From: Clostridia bacterium
Lineage (GTDB): Bacteria > Bacillota > Clostridia > Oscillospirales > Acutalibacteraceae
DNA length: 64,000 nt
NCBI GenBank assembly: GCA_017471765.1
Contig: JAFURT010000020.1
Span: forward strand, 20,903 to 84,902
Reading direction: 5' to 3'
Shown: positions 8,300 through 17,010 of the stretch, one piece after another
How the letters are laid out: every line of letters begins with the position of its first letter
Position numbering within the stretch: position 1 is the first letter of the stretch
Position numbers and translations under genes: made by a program
Notes under the pieces: generated by a model
Databases searched by the model: none
Told to the model about the DNA's origin: nothing
Seen by the model: the letters and a program-made list of their open reading frames with translations, nothing else

Positions 8300-10435
8300 T
8301 TATGCCGTCTCCGGCGACTGCCCGTCGCCAAACCGGGCCAACAGCTCCGACAGGGTCTCGCCCCTGCCCAGGGGATACCCCAGACAACGGAGCTGGCGCA
8401 GAATATCCTGGTAGTAATGCTCCGCCTGCCGACGGGTGCTCTTATACCGCCGCCGCACGCCGGACAGCCGGTAGAACCGGGGGGCCACACAGCCACGGAT
8501 AATCAGCAGAATCACCGGAATCAGCCATAGGTAGGGCAATACCCACTCAAAATACACCGGCATATCCAGCTTCTCGAAAGGCTCTTCCGGCTTCTCCGGC
8601 AATTCCTCCGGCTCCGGCGGGTCGGTGGGGGGTGGCGGCTCCAGCTGGGGCTTATCCTCCTTCGGCTTGTTAAAGCCCTCGCCCGGGGTGGGGTCGAAGG
8701 ACAGCCAGCCCACATTATCAAAATAACATTCTACCCACACGTAGGGGGAGGCGGCATCCACCACCTGCACCCCCTCCTGCTCCACCGTCTTGTAGCCGGC
8801 GGCCAGGCGGGTAGGCACACCCATAGCCCGGGTCATCATGGCCATGGCGGTGGCATAGTGGACACAGTAGCCTTTTTTCGTCCGCAGGAGCTGGTCCACC
8901 ACGTTGTCATTATACCCGGTCATGCCGGGGTTTTCATCATAAATATACCCATCCTTCAGGCTGAAATACCGACTGAGCATCAGCACGGCCTCCAGCTTGA
9001 CCGCCACGCCGTCGGTAACATCGTAGCTGCGCTGGCGCACATCCTCCGACAGGTTCCCCGGCAGAGCCACATAGTGGTTATAGAACGCATTATCCGCCAT
9101 CAGGGGGTCCCGGTCGGACATGACCAGCACCGTAAAGGCGTCATAGGCGGGCTCCGGCAGATAGTTGCTCAGGTCGGGGTCCAGCACCTCCATTGTATAG
9201 GAATAGCCGGCCTTCTGGGGATAGGTATAGGTCAGCAGGTCACCCCGGGCATTAAAGGACAGGGCATTCTTGCTGGGGGTATGCTCGGTCAGGCCCATCA
9301 CCTGCCCCCGAACAGGCAAGAAATAGGCCGGCTCGGTCAGGGTCACCGTGATGCTCTTGCGGGGCAGGAGCAGATCGGTAAATTTCGCCCACCGGTCATT
9401 CTGAGCAGACAGACTGTTGAGATACTGCGCCTGCTCCGTCGGCCAGTGGGCATCCAGACGATACCCCTTCTCAAAGCTGTTTGTCCACTTCTTGCCGGTA
9501 AAGGTGTCGAAGGTAGTGACCTTCAGCAGGGTCTCCTCCTTCAGGTCGGTAACCGCCAGCACCTTGCTCTCCGGCAACACCAGGTCGCCGCCCAGACGGT
9601 AGCGATAGGGCTGGAGGCCCAGGCTTTCCAACGTAATTTCGGTATTGCTCCGCTGGTCATCGGTGTACCATTCCGACACCGTCTGCAGATCCGCCACCGC
9701 ATCGGAGCAGAACCGCAGGCGTATCCCGGAGGTATCCCCCGGCAACAGCATCACCATGCCCACCGCCACAGCGGCACACAGCACCCCGGACAGCAGGGAC
9801 ACCGACCAGCGGGGGGCGGCCATAGACTGGTACCGGGTGCGGCGGGAGAACATCCGCCGGCCGCTGTACCGGTCACGCACCAGCAGGGGGAACACCGACA
9901 CCAGATAAAAGCTCAACGACAGGGTGGTGTTGCTGGCATTGGCGAACAGGAAAATAAACGCCTGCAACAGGCCGCCCACCAGCACCAGCGGCCAGCTACG
10001 CCGCACCAGCCGCAACAGCGCAAACACGCCCACGGACACGGCGAGATGGATGAGCCAGTGGAGAATGTGCATGGTCTCCGGGGTGTACCAGGGGGAATCC
10101 AGCGGCAGGTTGGAAAACCACCAGGCAAAGAATTCCTTGACCACCGTCAACTTGGCGGTCAGCTCCTCCCAGGGGAGTAGCCAAAAAAAGGCCACCAGCG
10201 CCCCGCCGCCTACCGTCGCCGGCAACAGCCACCATTTGCGGGTGAGCAGGGCCAGCACCACCGTCACCAGGGCGGTGTGCCAAAGAATTGCCGGCGTGCC
10301 GGCGATGGTGGGGAACTGCACATCCACCAGCAGACAGACGCTGACCGCCAGCATCCAGCTACACAGCACGTCCAGCAATAGTTCTATCCAGGTTTCTTTT
10401 GCGGATTTTACGGAGGGGGGTGTTACGGTTTTCAT
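8300..10435 (-). CDS. Membrane protein with transglutaminase-like domain lacking the usual catalytic His
   Basis: The 711-residue protein has about six membrane segments in the first 230 residues, an extracytoplasmic region with a transglutaminase-like core at about 500-590, a Pro/Glu-rich linker (about 595-630), another membrane segment and a basic cytoplasmic tail. This is the TgpA/YebA architecture usually encoded beside MoxR and DUF58 genes. The nucleophile is present (Cys524 in GYCVHYA) and so is Asp581 in FDPTPG, but the expected His of HAWVE is Tyr565 (SPYVWVECY), so normal triad chemistry is doubtful. The ATG at 10435 overlaps the preceding stop in ATGA. AAGGTGG lies upstream. A TTG two codons earlier is less likely. 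Confidence 0.85.
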   Translation of the reverse strand: MKTVTPPSVKSAKETWIELLLDVLCSWMLAVSVCLLVDVQFPTIAGTPAILWHTALVTVVLALLTRKWWLLPATVGGGALVAFFWLLPWEELTAKLTVVKEFFAWWFSNLPLDSPWYTPETMHILHWLIHLAVSVGVFALLRLVRRSWPLVLVGGLLQAFIFLFANASNTTLSLSFYLVSVFPLLVRDRYSGRRMFSRRTRYQSMAAPRWSVSLLSGVLCAAVAVGMVMLLPGDTSGIRLRFCSDAVADLQTVSEWYTDDQRSNTEITLESLGLQPYRYRLGGDLVLPESKVLAVTDLKEETLLKVTTFDTFTGKKWTNSFEKGYRLDAHWPTEQAQYLNSLSAQNDRWAKFTDLLLPRKSITVTLTEPAYFLPVRGQVMGLTEHTPSKNALSFNARGDLLTYTYPQKAGYSYTMEVLDPDLSNYLPEPAYDAFTVLVMSDRDPLMADNAFYNHYVALPGNLSEDVRQRSYDVTDGVAVKLEAVLMLSRYFSLKDGYIYDENPGMTGYNDNVVDQLLRTKKGYCVHYATAMAMMTRAMGVPTRLAAGYKTVEQEGVQVVDAASPYVWVECYFDNVGWLSFDPTPGEGFNKPKEDKPQLEPPPPTDPPEPEELPEKPEEPFEKLDMPVYFEWVLPYLWLIPVILLIIRGCVAPRFYRLSGVRRRYKSTRRQAEHYYQDILRQLRCLGYPLGRGETLSELLARFGDGQSPETA

Positions 10436-11613
10436 AAACAACCACCCACCTTCTCGCCGATTTCCTCCGGCGTGTTCAGCACCACGGTCTGCACCTGGCC
10501 ACCACTATGCTCCGGCGGCTCCATTCCCACACAGGGGACAAGGCACACCACGGCCTGCCCAGCAGACACCTGCGCGTCCAGCGCACTAATCAGACTGGGC
10601 GAGGGATGATCTGTCACCACAAACACCGTACCCACGGTGGTAAATCCGGCATCCCGGAGCTCCCACACCTCCAGGGGCTCCTGGGTGTGGTGCAGGGCCA
10701 CGCTGAGCAGCTTTGCCTGCACCTCCTGCAATTCCGGCTCGGAGGCCACACGGCTTTCGGTCAACACAGATCGGCCATAGCTACGCACAGGCAACAGACG
10801 GACGGCCTTGCCAGCCTCTGTAAAATGGGCCAGCACAGACAGCACCGTCTCCGCCGCAATATCCAGCGTAGAGCGTGTATCCTCACTACGGCACTGCATA
10901 TCCATGACCACCAGCACCTGGGCGTTTTCCTGCATCTCGAACTCCCGGGTATACAGCTCCCGGGTACGGGCGCTCAGCTTCCAGTGGATGCGCTTGAGGG
11001 CGTCCCCCGGCTGATACTGCCGGGTATCTCCCAGATTTTCGCCGCTGGAGGCACTACGCACCTGAGACTCGGAAAAACCGGCGGCAACGGCCTTCTCCCG
11101 GTCCTCCCCCAGGTCATGAATCCGGGGGTACACCGTCAGCTGGTGGGTCAGGCGGCTTTTGGTCAGGCTGAAGCGGAACAGGCCGAACAGATCCTCATAC
11201 CGCAGGTAAACAGGGCCCACCGGCCACAGACCCATGTGGGTACAGGGCAGAGTCAGCGCCATCTGCCGCCCCCGGAAGGTGGGCAGCAACAAAAAGGCTC
11301 GCTGTTGGCGGGCCTTTTTATCCTGCGGATCGATGCCCGGTGCGGTGATGGCCAGATACCCTGTCACCGGCAACAGCACAATGCCGCTGATGGTCAGCAT
11401 ATACGCCACCTCGTCCCGGCGCTGTACCTCCGTAAGGCTCAGCGAACTCCCGGCACGGGCAGTAAGTATCACAAGCAGCATAGAGAGCAGGGACAGGGCC
11501 ATAAACACGCCCAGGCAAAAGGCCACCACGATCAGCTCCCGGTAGCCCGAGCCCAGCGCCAGCACCAGCAACACAGTCTCTATCACTGTACAAATGATTC
11601 CACGTACGGTCAT
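10432..11613 (-). CDS. DUF58 protein of the MoxR system
   Basis: The 393-residue protein has two or three hydrophobic segments within its first 95 residues, then a soluble part with the DUF58 signature GDTRQYQPGDALKRIHWK..ARTRELYTREFE at about 195-226, followed by a VWA-like stretch VLVVMDMQ (233-240). DUF58 proteins work with MoxR AAA+ ATPases and transglutaminase-like membrane proteins, probably in assembly or maturation of envelope complexes. It is the second gene of the operon: its stop overlaps the transglutaminase start by ATGA, and moxR ends 23 bases upstream. Confidence 0.9.
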   Translation of the reverse strand: MTVRGIICTVIETVLLVLALGSGYRELIVVAFCLGVFMALSLLSMLLVILTARAGSSLSLTEVQRRDEVAYMLTISGIVLLPVTGYLAITAPGIDPQDKKARQQRAFLLLPTFRGRQMALTLPCTHMGLWPVGPVYLRYEDLFGLFRFSLTKSRLTHQLTVYPRIHDLGEDREKAVAAGFSESQVRSASSGENLGDTRQYQPGDALKRIHWKLSARTRELYTREFEMQENAQVLVVMDMQCRSEDTRSTLDIAAETVLSVLAHFTEAGKAVRLLPVRSYGRSVLTESRVASEPELQEVQAKLLSVALHHTQEPLEVWELRDAGFTTVGTVFVVTDHPSPSLISALDAQVSAGQAVVCLVPCVGMEPPEHSGGQVQTVVLNTPEEIGEKVGGCL

Positions 11614-11636
11614 AACAGAAAAGTCCTTTCGCTGGC

Positions 11637-12578
11637 TCAGCCTTTTACCTTCGGCACACGGAGGGTGGCCAAAATCTCTCGCACTGCATCCAGAGCGGTG
11701 GTGCCGGCGGCACCGGAACGGTTCTTCATAATCATCCGGTGGGGCAGTACGTGTACCGCCATCTCCTTGATGTCATCCGGCAGGACGAACATCCGCCCCC
11801 GGAGCATGGCCAGAGCACAGGAGGCCTGCATCAGAGCGATGGAGCCACGGGGGGAACAGCCGGTCAGTACGCCATCCCAGCGGCGGGTCTCATTCACGAT
11901 ACCCACAATGTACTCCACCAGTTCCGGCTCCACGTGTACCTCCGGCAACTGCTCCTGCATAGCCAGGATGTCCTCCGCCGTGGCCACCGGCTGCAGCTGG
12001 GTGCCGGAAGTCACCGACCGGCGGCGGTTGACGATGGCTACCTCCTCCTCGGGAGTGGGGTAGCCCATGGAGATCTGCATGAGGAAACGGTCCATCTGCG
12101 CCTCCGGCAGAGGGTATGTACCCGCCATATCCACCGGGTTCTGGGTAGCCAGCACCATAAAGGGCCGGGGCAGTTTGTAGGTCACGCCATCCACCGTCAC
12201 CTGGTGCTCCTGCATCGCTTCCAGCAGAGAGGACTGGGTCTTGGGGCTGGCACGGTTGATCTCATCCCCCAGCACGATCTGGTGGTGGATGCTGCCCGGG
12301 TGGAACACCTGCTCCCCGGTCTGGAGGTTGAGGGTGTTGTAGCCGGTGATATCGGAGGGCAACACATCCGGGGTGAACTGGATGCGCTGGAAGGCGCACC
12401 CCAGGGAATCTGCCAGGGCGGATACCAACGTCGTCTTGCCCAAACCGGGCAGGTCCTCGATAAGCACATGGCCGGAGCAAATCAGCGCCACCAGCAACAG
12501 GTCGATGGTATTATCTTTACCCACCATCACTTTTTGCATATTATCACGAATCGCTTTTAAGCAGGTTTGTGCATCCAT
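11637..12578 (-). CDS. MoxR-family AAA+ ATPase
   Basis: The 313-residue cytosolic ATPase has Walker A GLGKTT (45-50), Walker B IVLGDEINRA (101-110) and the sensor text VLATQNPVDMAGTYPLPEAQMDRFLM, which is diagnostic for MoxR/RavA. MoxR proteins act as chaperone-like ATPases for partner complexes; here the partners are probably the DUF58 and transglutaminase proteins encoded directly downstream. It heads the operon moxR-DUF58-transglutaminase-small ORF-YfhO, with a good promoter at 12619-12647. Confidence 0.92.
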   Translation of the reverse strand: MDAQTCLKAIRDNMQKVMVGKDNTIDLLLVALICSGHVLIEDLPGLGKTTLVSALADSLGCAFQRIQFTPDVLPSDITGYNTLNLQTGEQVFHPGSIHHQIVLGDEINRASPKTQSSLLEAMQEHQVTVDGVTYKLPRPFMVLATQNPVDMAGTYPLPEAQMDRFLMQISMGYPTPEEEVAIVNRRRSVTSGTQLQPVATAEDILAMQEQLPEVHVEPELVEYIVGIVNETRRWDGVLTGCSPRGSIALMQASCALAMLRGRMFVLPDDIKEMAVHVLPHRMIMKNRSGAAGTTALDAVREILATLRVPKVKG

Positions 12579-12618
12579 AAATCCTTCTCCTCTGCTGTTT
12601 ATGATTACATACCTTATT

Positions 12619-12647
12619 ACTATAACAAAAAAGAACGCAAATGTAAA
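12619..12647 (-). promoter_or_regulatory. Promoter of the moxR operon
   Basis: On the minus strand TTTACA (plus 12642-12647) and TATAGT (plus 12619-12624) are spaced by 17 bases, about 40 bases upstream of the moxR ATG. Confidence 0.75.
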
Positions 12648-12671
12648 TACATTCTGTGAATTTTTGCATTA

Positions 12672-12707
12672 AAAAGGCTGTGCCTGACAGCGCAGGCACA
12701 GCCTTTT
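12672..12707 (-). terminator. Terminator of the PTS-type permease gene
   Basis: A perfect 15-bp stem (12672-12686 with 12693-12707, loop 6) directly follows the stop codon of the permease gene and ends in a T-run on the minus strand. It separates this gene from the moxR promoter. Confidence 0.85.
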
Positions 12708-12710
12708 AGG

Positions 12711-13769
12711 TTACAGCTCCAATTTCAGGTCATTTTCCTTAATCCAGCCAATCTTCCGCAGGATCTCCGAGAACACCAGGGACAGCACTGCCGGGGCAAC
12801 AAGGCACACCACCGCAATACCCAGCCAGGTGTTGGCCGAAGCGCCCATATCCTTCAGGATGCCCAAGGGGCCCACCAGGCCGCAGGTGCCCATGCCGGCG
12901 GACACGCCGGTGCACTCCAGCCGGAATACCAGGGTGGACAGGGGGCCGGTGATGGCGGAGGCCAGCGTAGCCGGGATCCACACCCGGGGGTTGCGGATGA
13001 TGTTGCCCATCTGCAACATGGAGGTGCCCAGACCCTGGGCCACCAGACCACTCCACTTATTCTCCCGGAAGCTGATGACGGCGAAGCCGATCATCTGGGC
13101 GCAGCAACCGGCGGTGGCCGCACCGCCGGCCAACCCGGAAATACCAATCATGGCGCAGATGGCCGCCGAGCTGATGGGCAGGGTCAGGATGATACCCACC
13201 ACCACGCTCACCAGCACACCCATCAGCAGGGGCTGCATCTCGGTGGCGGTGTTGACAAAGCTACCCAGCCAATACATCGCCCAGGAGATGGCCGGACACA
13301 CGGCCTTGGCCACCAGCATAGCCGACAGGATGGTGGTCACCGGGGTCACCAGGATGTCCACCGGGGTCTCCTTGGACACCACCTTGCCCAGCTCGATGGC
13401 AATGATGGCCACAATAAACGCTCCGGCAGGGCCGGCGGTCAGGGCTTTCTCCACGCCGCCCAGCATAAAGGTGGCTCCCAGGCCGTTACCAATCATACCG
13501 GCTACGGCACCGGACAACAGCACCAGCGGCGGCGCCTTAAGGGTGTAGCCGATGGCCACGCCCAGCGCCGCACCGGTACAGCTCTTGGCATACCCGGCAA
13601 TCTCGGTGAGCAGTGCCCAGCCGGTATATTGCCCCAGCGTCTCAAAAATCGTGCCGATGAGCAGGGTGGCGAACAGACCCAGCGCCATACTCCCCATGGC
13701 ATCCACAAAATACAGCTTAGCAGACGGACGGATGTTTTTGCGTTCCAAAAACGCTTTCCCTTTTCCCAT
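12711..13769 (-). CDS. PTS-type EIIC domain permease (PTS_EIIC_2 family)
   Basis: This 352-residue membrane protein has about nine hydrophobic segments rich in Gly and Ala. Hallmarks of the PTS_EIIC_2 family are the start RPSAKLYFVDAMGSMALGLFATLLIGTI (about 15-45), the polar loop KETPVDILVTP (about 133-143) and the text TGVSAGMGTCGLVGP near 290. No EIIA, EIIB or EI partner is nearby, so the substrate and even true PTS function are uncertain; related proteins are often annotated simply as sugar transporter subunit IIC. AAAGGAG precedes the ATG. It is a single-gene unit with its own promoter and terminator. Confidence 0.85.
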   Translation of the reverse strand: MGKGKAFLERKNIRPSAKLYFVDAMGSMALGLFATLLIGTIFETLGQYTGWALLTEIAGYAKSCTGAALGVAIGYTLKAPPLVLLSGAVAGMIGNGLGATFMLGGVEKALTAGPAGAFIVAIIAIELGKVVSKETPVDILVTPVTTILSAMLVAKAVCPAISWAMYWLGSFVNTATEMQPLLMGVLVSVVVGIILTLPISSAAICAMIGISGLAGGAATAGCCAQMIGFAVISFRENKWSGLVAQGLGTSMLQMGNIIRNPRVWIPATLASAITGPLSTLVFRLECTGVSAGMGTCGLVGPLGILKDMGASANTWLGIAVVCLVAPAVLSLVFSEILRKIGWIKENDLKLEL

Positions 13770-13796
13770 GTTTCTCGCTCCTTTTGCTTTTTCCCT

Positions 13797-13825
13797 ATTT
13801 TACACCTATGGACTAGCCTTGACAA
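13797..13825 (-). promoter_or_regulatory. Promoter of the PTS-type permease gene
   Basis: TTGTCA (plus 13820-13825) and TAAAAT (plus 13797-13802) lie on the minus strand with a 17-base spacer. The -35 box sits inside a small palindrome GCCTTGACAAGGC, a possible operator. Confidence 0.7.
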
Positions 13826-13904
13826 GGCAAAAACAAACCGAAATTTTGCCGGTTTTTTTGCTGAAAAGTGGAAGATTTTACCGGATTTGCGGATTTTCAA
13901 GGGA

Positions 13905-15275
13905 TCAGCGGCCAATGTGCCGGGTAATCCGGCACAAACGCCGAGCCAGCTTTTCGGGGGAAGAAAACAAAAGGCCGTATACCAGCAGCACCAGGGCCAC
14001 CTCACCGACCCAGGAGAACACCCACCCGGCAAACAGGCCATCCATGCCCCACAAGGGGATGAGCACCAGGCTGGCAACAATCCGCAAAACCGAAGCGTAC
14101 ACCGTGGCAATCACCAGCCACCGCATGGCCGCCACACCCCGGAAAAAGGCGTGGAACAGGTTGTTCACCACATTGAACACCACCAGCGGCAGATACAGCC
14201 GGGCAAACCGCACCGCATAGGTCATGGCCTCCCCTACAAAGCCTTCCGGGAAGAACAGGGCGCAAATCGGCCGGGCGCACAGGCAACAAATCAGCAGGGT
14301 GGGCAACACGAACACCACCCCCTGCAAAAATCCAACCCCCAGCCCCCGGCGCAGGCCGGCATATTTTCCGGCACCCACGCACTGAGCGGCGTAATTGCTC
14401 ACGGTTTTGGCAGAGTTCTGGTAGATGGCGGCGTTGATCTCATACAGCCGCATCACCACCGTGTAGCTGGCTGAGGCGGAAGCCCCCAGCCCATTAATCA
14501 GCGGCGAGATGACAAACCCGGCCACGTACATGGCGGTCTGCTGTAGTGCCACCGGGGCGCCGTACCCAAAACAGCGGCGCAGGCTGTCCCACGCCGGGCG
14601 CAACGGCTCGCCAGCCACCCCCATCTCCCGGAAATAGCCGCGCAGTTTCAGCAGATACCCCACATTCACCACCAAGGCGGCAAACACCGAGGAGACCGCC
14701 ACACCGGCCACGCCCCAATCCAGCACGGTGACACTCAGCAGGTTGCCGCCAACATTCAGCACCGCCGCCACCACCGACATCCCGAAGGGAAAGCCACTGC
14801 TGCCAAGGGCGTTGAACACCGCCAGAAAGGTGTTGTTCTGCAAAATCAGAAACAAGCCACCCATGTAAATGCAAAAATACAGCCCGGCCTCCTGCCGCAC
14901 CGCCGGGTCCACCTGCAACAGGGACAACAGCGGCCGGTGAAACACCACCGTCAGCAGACCCACCGCCAGCTCCACCAGCATCAGGGCCGGGATAACCGTA
15001 GCCAGCTCCCGGCGAATCCGGCTATACTGCCGAGCCCCGAACAAGCCGCCGATATACACCCCATAGCCGGCGGAAAAACCCCAGAAGAGGGAGGAAAGCA
15101 GAGACACCGCCTGGGCGGTGGCGCCAATGGCCGCCAAGCCCTCCGCCCCCAGATATTGGCCGGCAATCATGGTATCCACCAGCCCATACGCCTGCGAAAA
15201 CAGGCCGGCCAGCACCAACGGTACGGCAAACAGGATGAAATTTTTATACAGGTTGCCGCTGGTCAGGTCTTTCAT
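13905..15275 (-). CDS. MATE-family multidrug/cation antiporter
   Basis: The 456-residue protein has twelve hydrophobic segments in two similar halves and the MATE features SQAYGLVDTMIAGQYLGAEGLAAIGATA (residues 27-54), where the Asp and the small residues line the cation path. It would export cationic drugs or metabolites in exchange for Na+ or H+. It is transcribed divergently from the DeoR-family gene at 15407, and their promoters overlap, so the regulator may control it. Gene length and layout are normal. Confidence 0.9.
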   Translation of the reverse strand: MKDLTSGNLYKNFILFAVPLVLAGLFSQAYGLVDTMIAGQYLGAEGLAAIGATAQAVSLLSSLFWGFSAGYGVYIGGLFGARQYSRIRRELATVIPALMLVELAVGLLTVVFHRPLLSLLQVDPAVRQEAGLYFCIYMGGLFLILQNNTFLAVFNALGSSGFPFGMSVVAAVLNVGGNLLSVTVLDWGVAGVAVSSVFAALVVNVGYLLKLRGYFREMGVAGEPLRPAWDSLRRCFGYGAPVALQQTAMYVAGFVISPLINGLGASASASYTVVMRLYEINAAIYQNSAKTVSNYAAQCVGAGKYAGLRRGLGVGFLQGVVFVLPTLLICCLCARPICALFFPEGFVGEAMTYAVRFARLYLPLVVFNVVNNLFHAFFRGVAAMRWLVIATVYASVLRIVASLVLIPLWGMDGLFAGWVFSWVGEVALVLLVYGLLFSSPEKLARRLCRITRHIGR

Positions 15276-15297
15276 GCCGACTTCGTCTCCTTTCCCC

Positions 15298-15352
15298 TTG
15301 ACATTTCTACATATTGCGGTAAAATTGTAGTATAATTCGCAAAGTTTTTCAA
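15298..15352. promoter_or_regulatory. Overlapping divergent promoters of the MATE and DeoR genes
   Basis: Rightward, TTGACA (15298-15303) and TAAAAT (15320-15325) are 16 bases apart. Leftward, TTGAAA (plus 15347-15352) and TACAAT (plus 15324-15329) are 17 bases apart. The two -10 boxes overlap by two bases, so polymerases or a bound repressor at one promoter must affect the other. Confidence 0.75.
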
Positions 15353-15406
15353 TATCGGCAGAAAAATTGCAAATTTCTCAACATTTCTCATCCAGGAGGG
15401 GCTGTT

Positions 15407-16159
15407 ATGTATCAGCAAGTGCGACAGGACGCGATTATGGACATTCTGCGGAAGGAGGGCTACGTCACCGTGGCCTATCTGACCCGACAGCTTCATTACA
15501 GCACCGCCACCATCAACCGGGACCTCAACGCTCTCTCCCGGCAGGGCCTTGTCCGGCGCAGCTACGGCGGTGCCGAGCTGGCTGACCCACACAGCGTCAA
15601 GCTCCCCTTCCGCTACCACAAAATGAAAACGGAAAAGCGGCTCATCGGCCAGGCGGCCGCCGCCCTGATACAGCCGGGGGACACCGTGTTCATTGACGGT
15701 ACGACCACCACCCAAAGCATGGCCCCTCATCTGACCGACATCGAAGGGCTGACGGTCATCACCAACAACCTGGCGCTGGTGGAGTTCCTCAGCGGCGAAG
15801 GGGTGGACGTCCTCTGCCTCGGGGGGCGCATAGCCGAGCCTCCCAGCATGGTGTGTGATGCCGAGACCGTCCGGCAGGCTTCCGGTTACCGGGCAGATAA
15901 ATTATTCTTTTCCACCGGCGGCTTTACGGCCGATGGGGTCATCGGCTGTGGCATCCGTTCTCCCTATCGCCTACTACACAAGGCCATGGCCGCCGGCGCC
16001 ACACAACGGTTTTTCCTTGCCGACCACGATAAGTTGGACGCCGCCACAGAGGTGCGGTTGTTTGATTTTGGGCAGGTGGAGGGAATCATCAGCGATTACC
16101 GCTTCCCGGAGGAAACGGTAGCACGCTTTCCGCAAACACAGTTTATCTGTGTGAAATAA
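15407..16159 (+). CDS. DeoR/GlpR-family transcriptional regulator
   Basis: The 250-residue protein has an amino-terminal winged helix (VRQDAIMDILRKEGYVTVAYLTRQLHYSTATINRDLNALSRQG in part, residues 5-47) and a DeoRC sugar-phosphate sensor domain from about 75 on, with FIDGTTTTQSMAPHL and VITNNLALVEFL as typical phosphosugar-binding text. Members repress sugar-metabolism genes until bound by a phosphorylated intermediate. Here the only neighbour is the divergent MATE exporter. AGGAGGGG stands seven bases before the ATG. It ends at a bidirectional terminator shared with the metal importer operon. Confidence 0.9.
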   Translation: MYQQVRQDAIMDILRKEGYVTVAYLTRQLHYSTATINRDLNALSRQGLVRRSYGGAELADPHSVKLPFRYHKMKTEKRLIGQAAAALIQPGDTVFIDGTTTTQSMAPHLTDIEGLTVITNNLALVEFLSGEGVDVLCLGGRIAEPPSMVCDAETVRQASGYRADKLFFSTGGFTADGVIGCGIRSPYRLLHKAMAAGATQRFFLADHDKLDAATEVRLFDFGQVEGIISDYRFPEETVARFPQTQFICVK

Positions 16160-16162
16160 GCC

Positions 16163-16202
16163 AAAAAAGGAAAACGCCTCTTTCGAGACGTTTTCCTTTT
16201 TT
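16163..16202. terminator. Bidirectional terminator between deoR-type gene and metal permease
   Basis: An 18-base arm (16163-16180) pairs with 16185-16202 with one C.A mismatch; A-runs and T-runs flank it. It serves both convergent genes. Confidence 0.85.
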
Positions 16203-16203
16203 T

Positions 16204-17010
16204 TTACCGTTTTCGCAACAGGAAGGTGCCGAAGAACACCGCCGCCAGCACCAGAATGATGGTGGGCCCGGTGGCCACCCCGTTATAGTAGGACAGCGTC
16301 AGCCCCAGCACGCCGGCGAACAAGCCGAACACCACCGCCAGCACGTGGAAGGAGCGCATGCTCCGGGCCACATTCCGGGAGGCGGCCGCCGGCAGAATCA
16401 GCATGGCGTTGATGAGCAGAAGCCCCACCCAGCGGATGGCCAGCATCACCACCACCGCCACCAACACCACAAACAGGTTATCCATCAGTCCCACCGGGAT
16501 GCCCTTGCTCCGGGCGATGGAGGGGCTGACCGACACGGCGTGGAAGCCGTTGAAGCACACCAGCCACACCGCCACCGTGCCCATCAAGGCTACCGCCAAC
16601 AGCCACAGCTCGCCTCGGGTGATGCTCAGCACATCCCCCACCAGCAGGCTCTGGTAGTTAGCCAGATTGCCGTTACGGGACAACAGCGTAAGGCCCAACG
16701 CCACCCCCACCGAGGAGAACACCCCGATGACCGTATCGGTAGAAGCCAACCGGGACCGGCGGATGCGGTTCATCAGCAGAGCAAACACCACCGCAAAGAC
16801 CAGCATCACCCAGCGGTAATCGCTGACCCCGGCCACCACGCCGATGGCCACACCGGTGAGGGCAGAATGCCCCAGCGCATCCGAGAAAAAGGACATCCGG
16901 TTATTCACCACCAGCGTGCCCAACAGCGCCAGCAGTGGCACCAACAGCACCACCGCCCCCAGAGCCACACGCATAAACTCATACTGCCACCAGGAAAACA
17001 GCTCACTCAT
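16204..17010 (-). CDS. Zinc/manganese ABC transporter permease
   Basis: This 268-residue integral membrane protein of the ABC-3 family has about eight hydrophobic segments and motifs SFFSDALGHSALTGVAIG (about 39-56) and LLINAMLILPAAASRNVAR near 200. It forms the channel of a metal importer with the ATPase encoded just upstream. The ATG at 17010 is chosen for its ribosome binding site GGGAGG and for the 8-base overlap with the ATPase gene; the frame is open further upstream without support. Metal identity is inferred from the His-rich binding protein of the same operon. Confidence 0.9.
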   Translation of the reverse strand: MSELFSWWQYEFMRVALGAVVLLVPLLALLGTLVVNNRMSFFSDALGHSALTGVAIGVVAGVSDYRWVMLVFAVVFALLMNRIRRSRLASTDTVIGVFSSVGVALGLTLLSRNGNLANYQSLLVGDVLSITRGELWLLAVALMGTVAVWLVCFNGFHAVSVSPSIARSKGIPVGLMDNLFVVLVAVVVMLAIRWVGLLLINAMLILPAAASRNVARSMRSFHVLAVVFGLFAGVLGLTLSYYNGVATGPTIILVLAAVFFGTFLLRKR

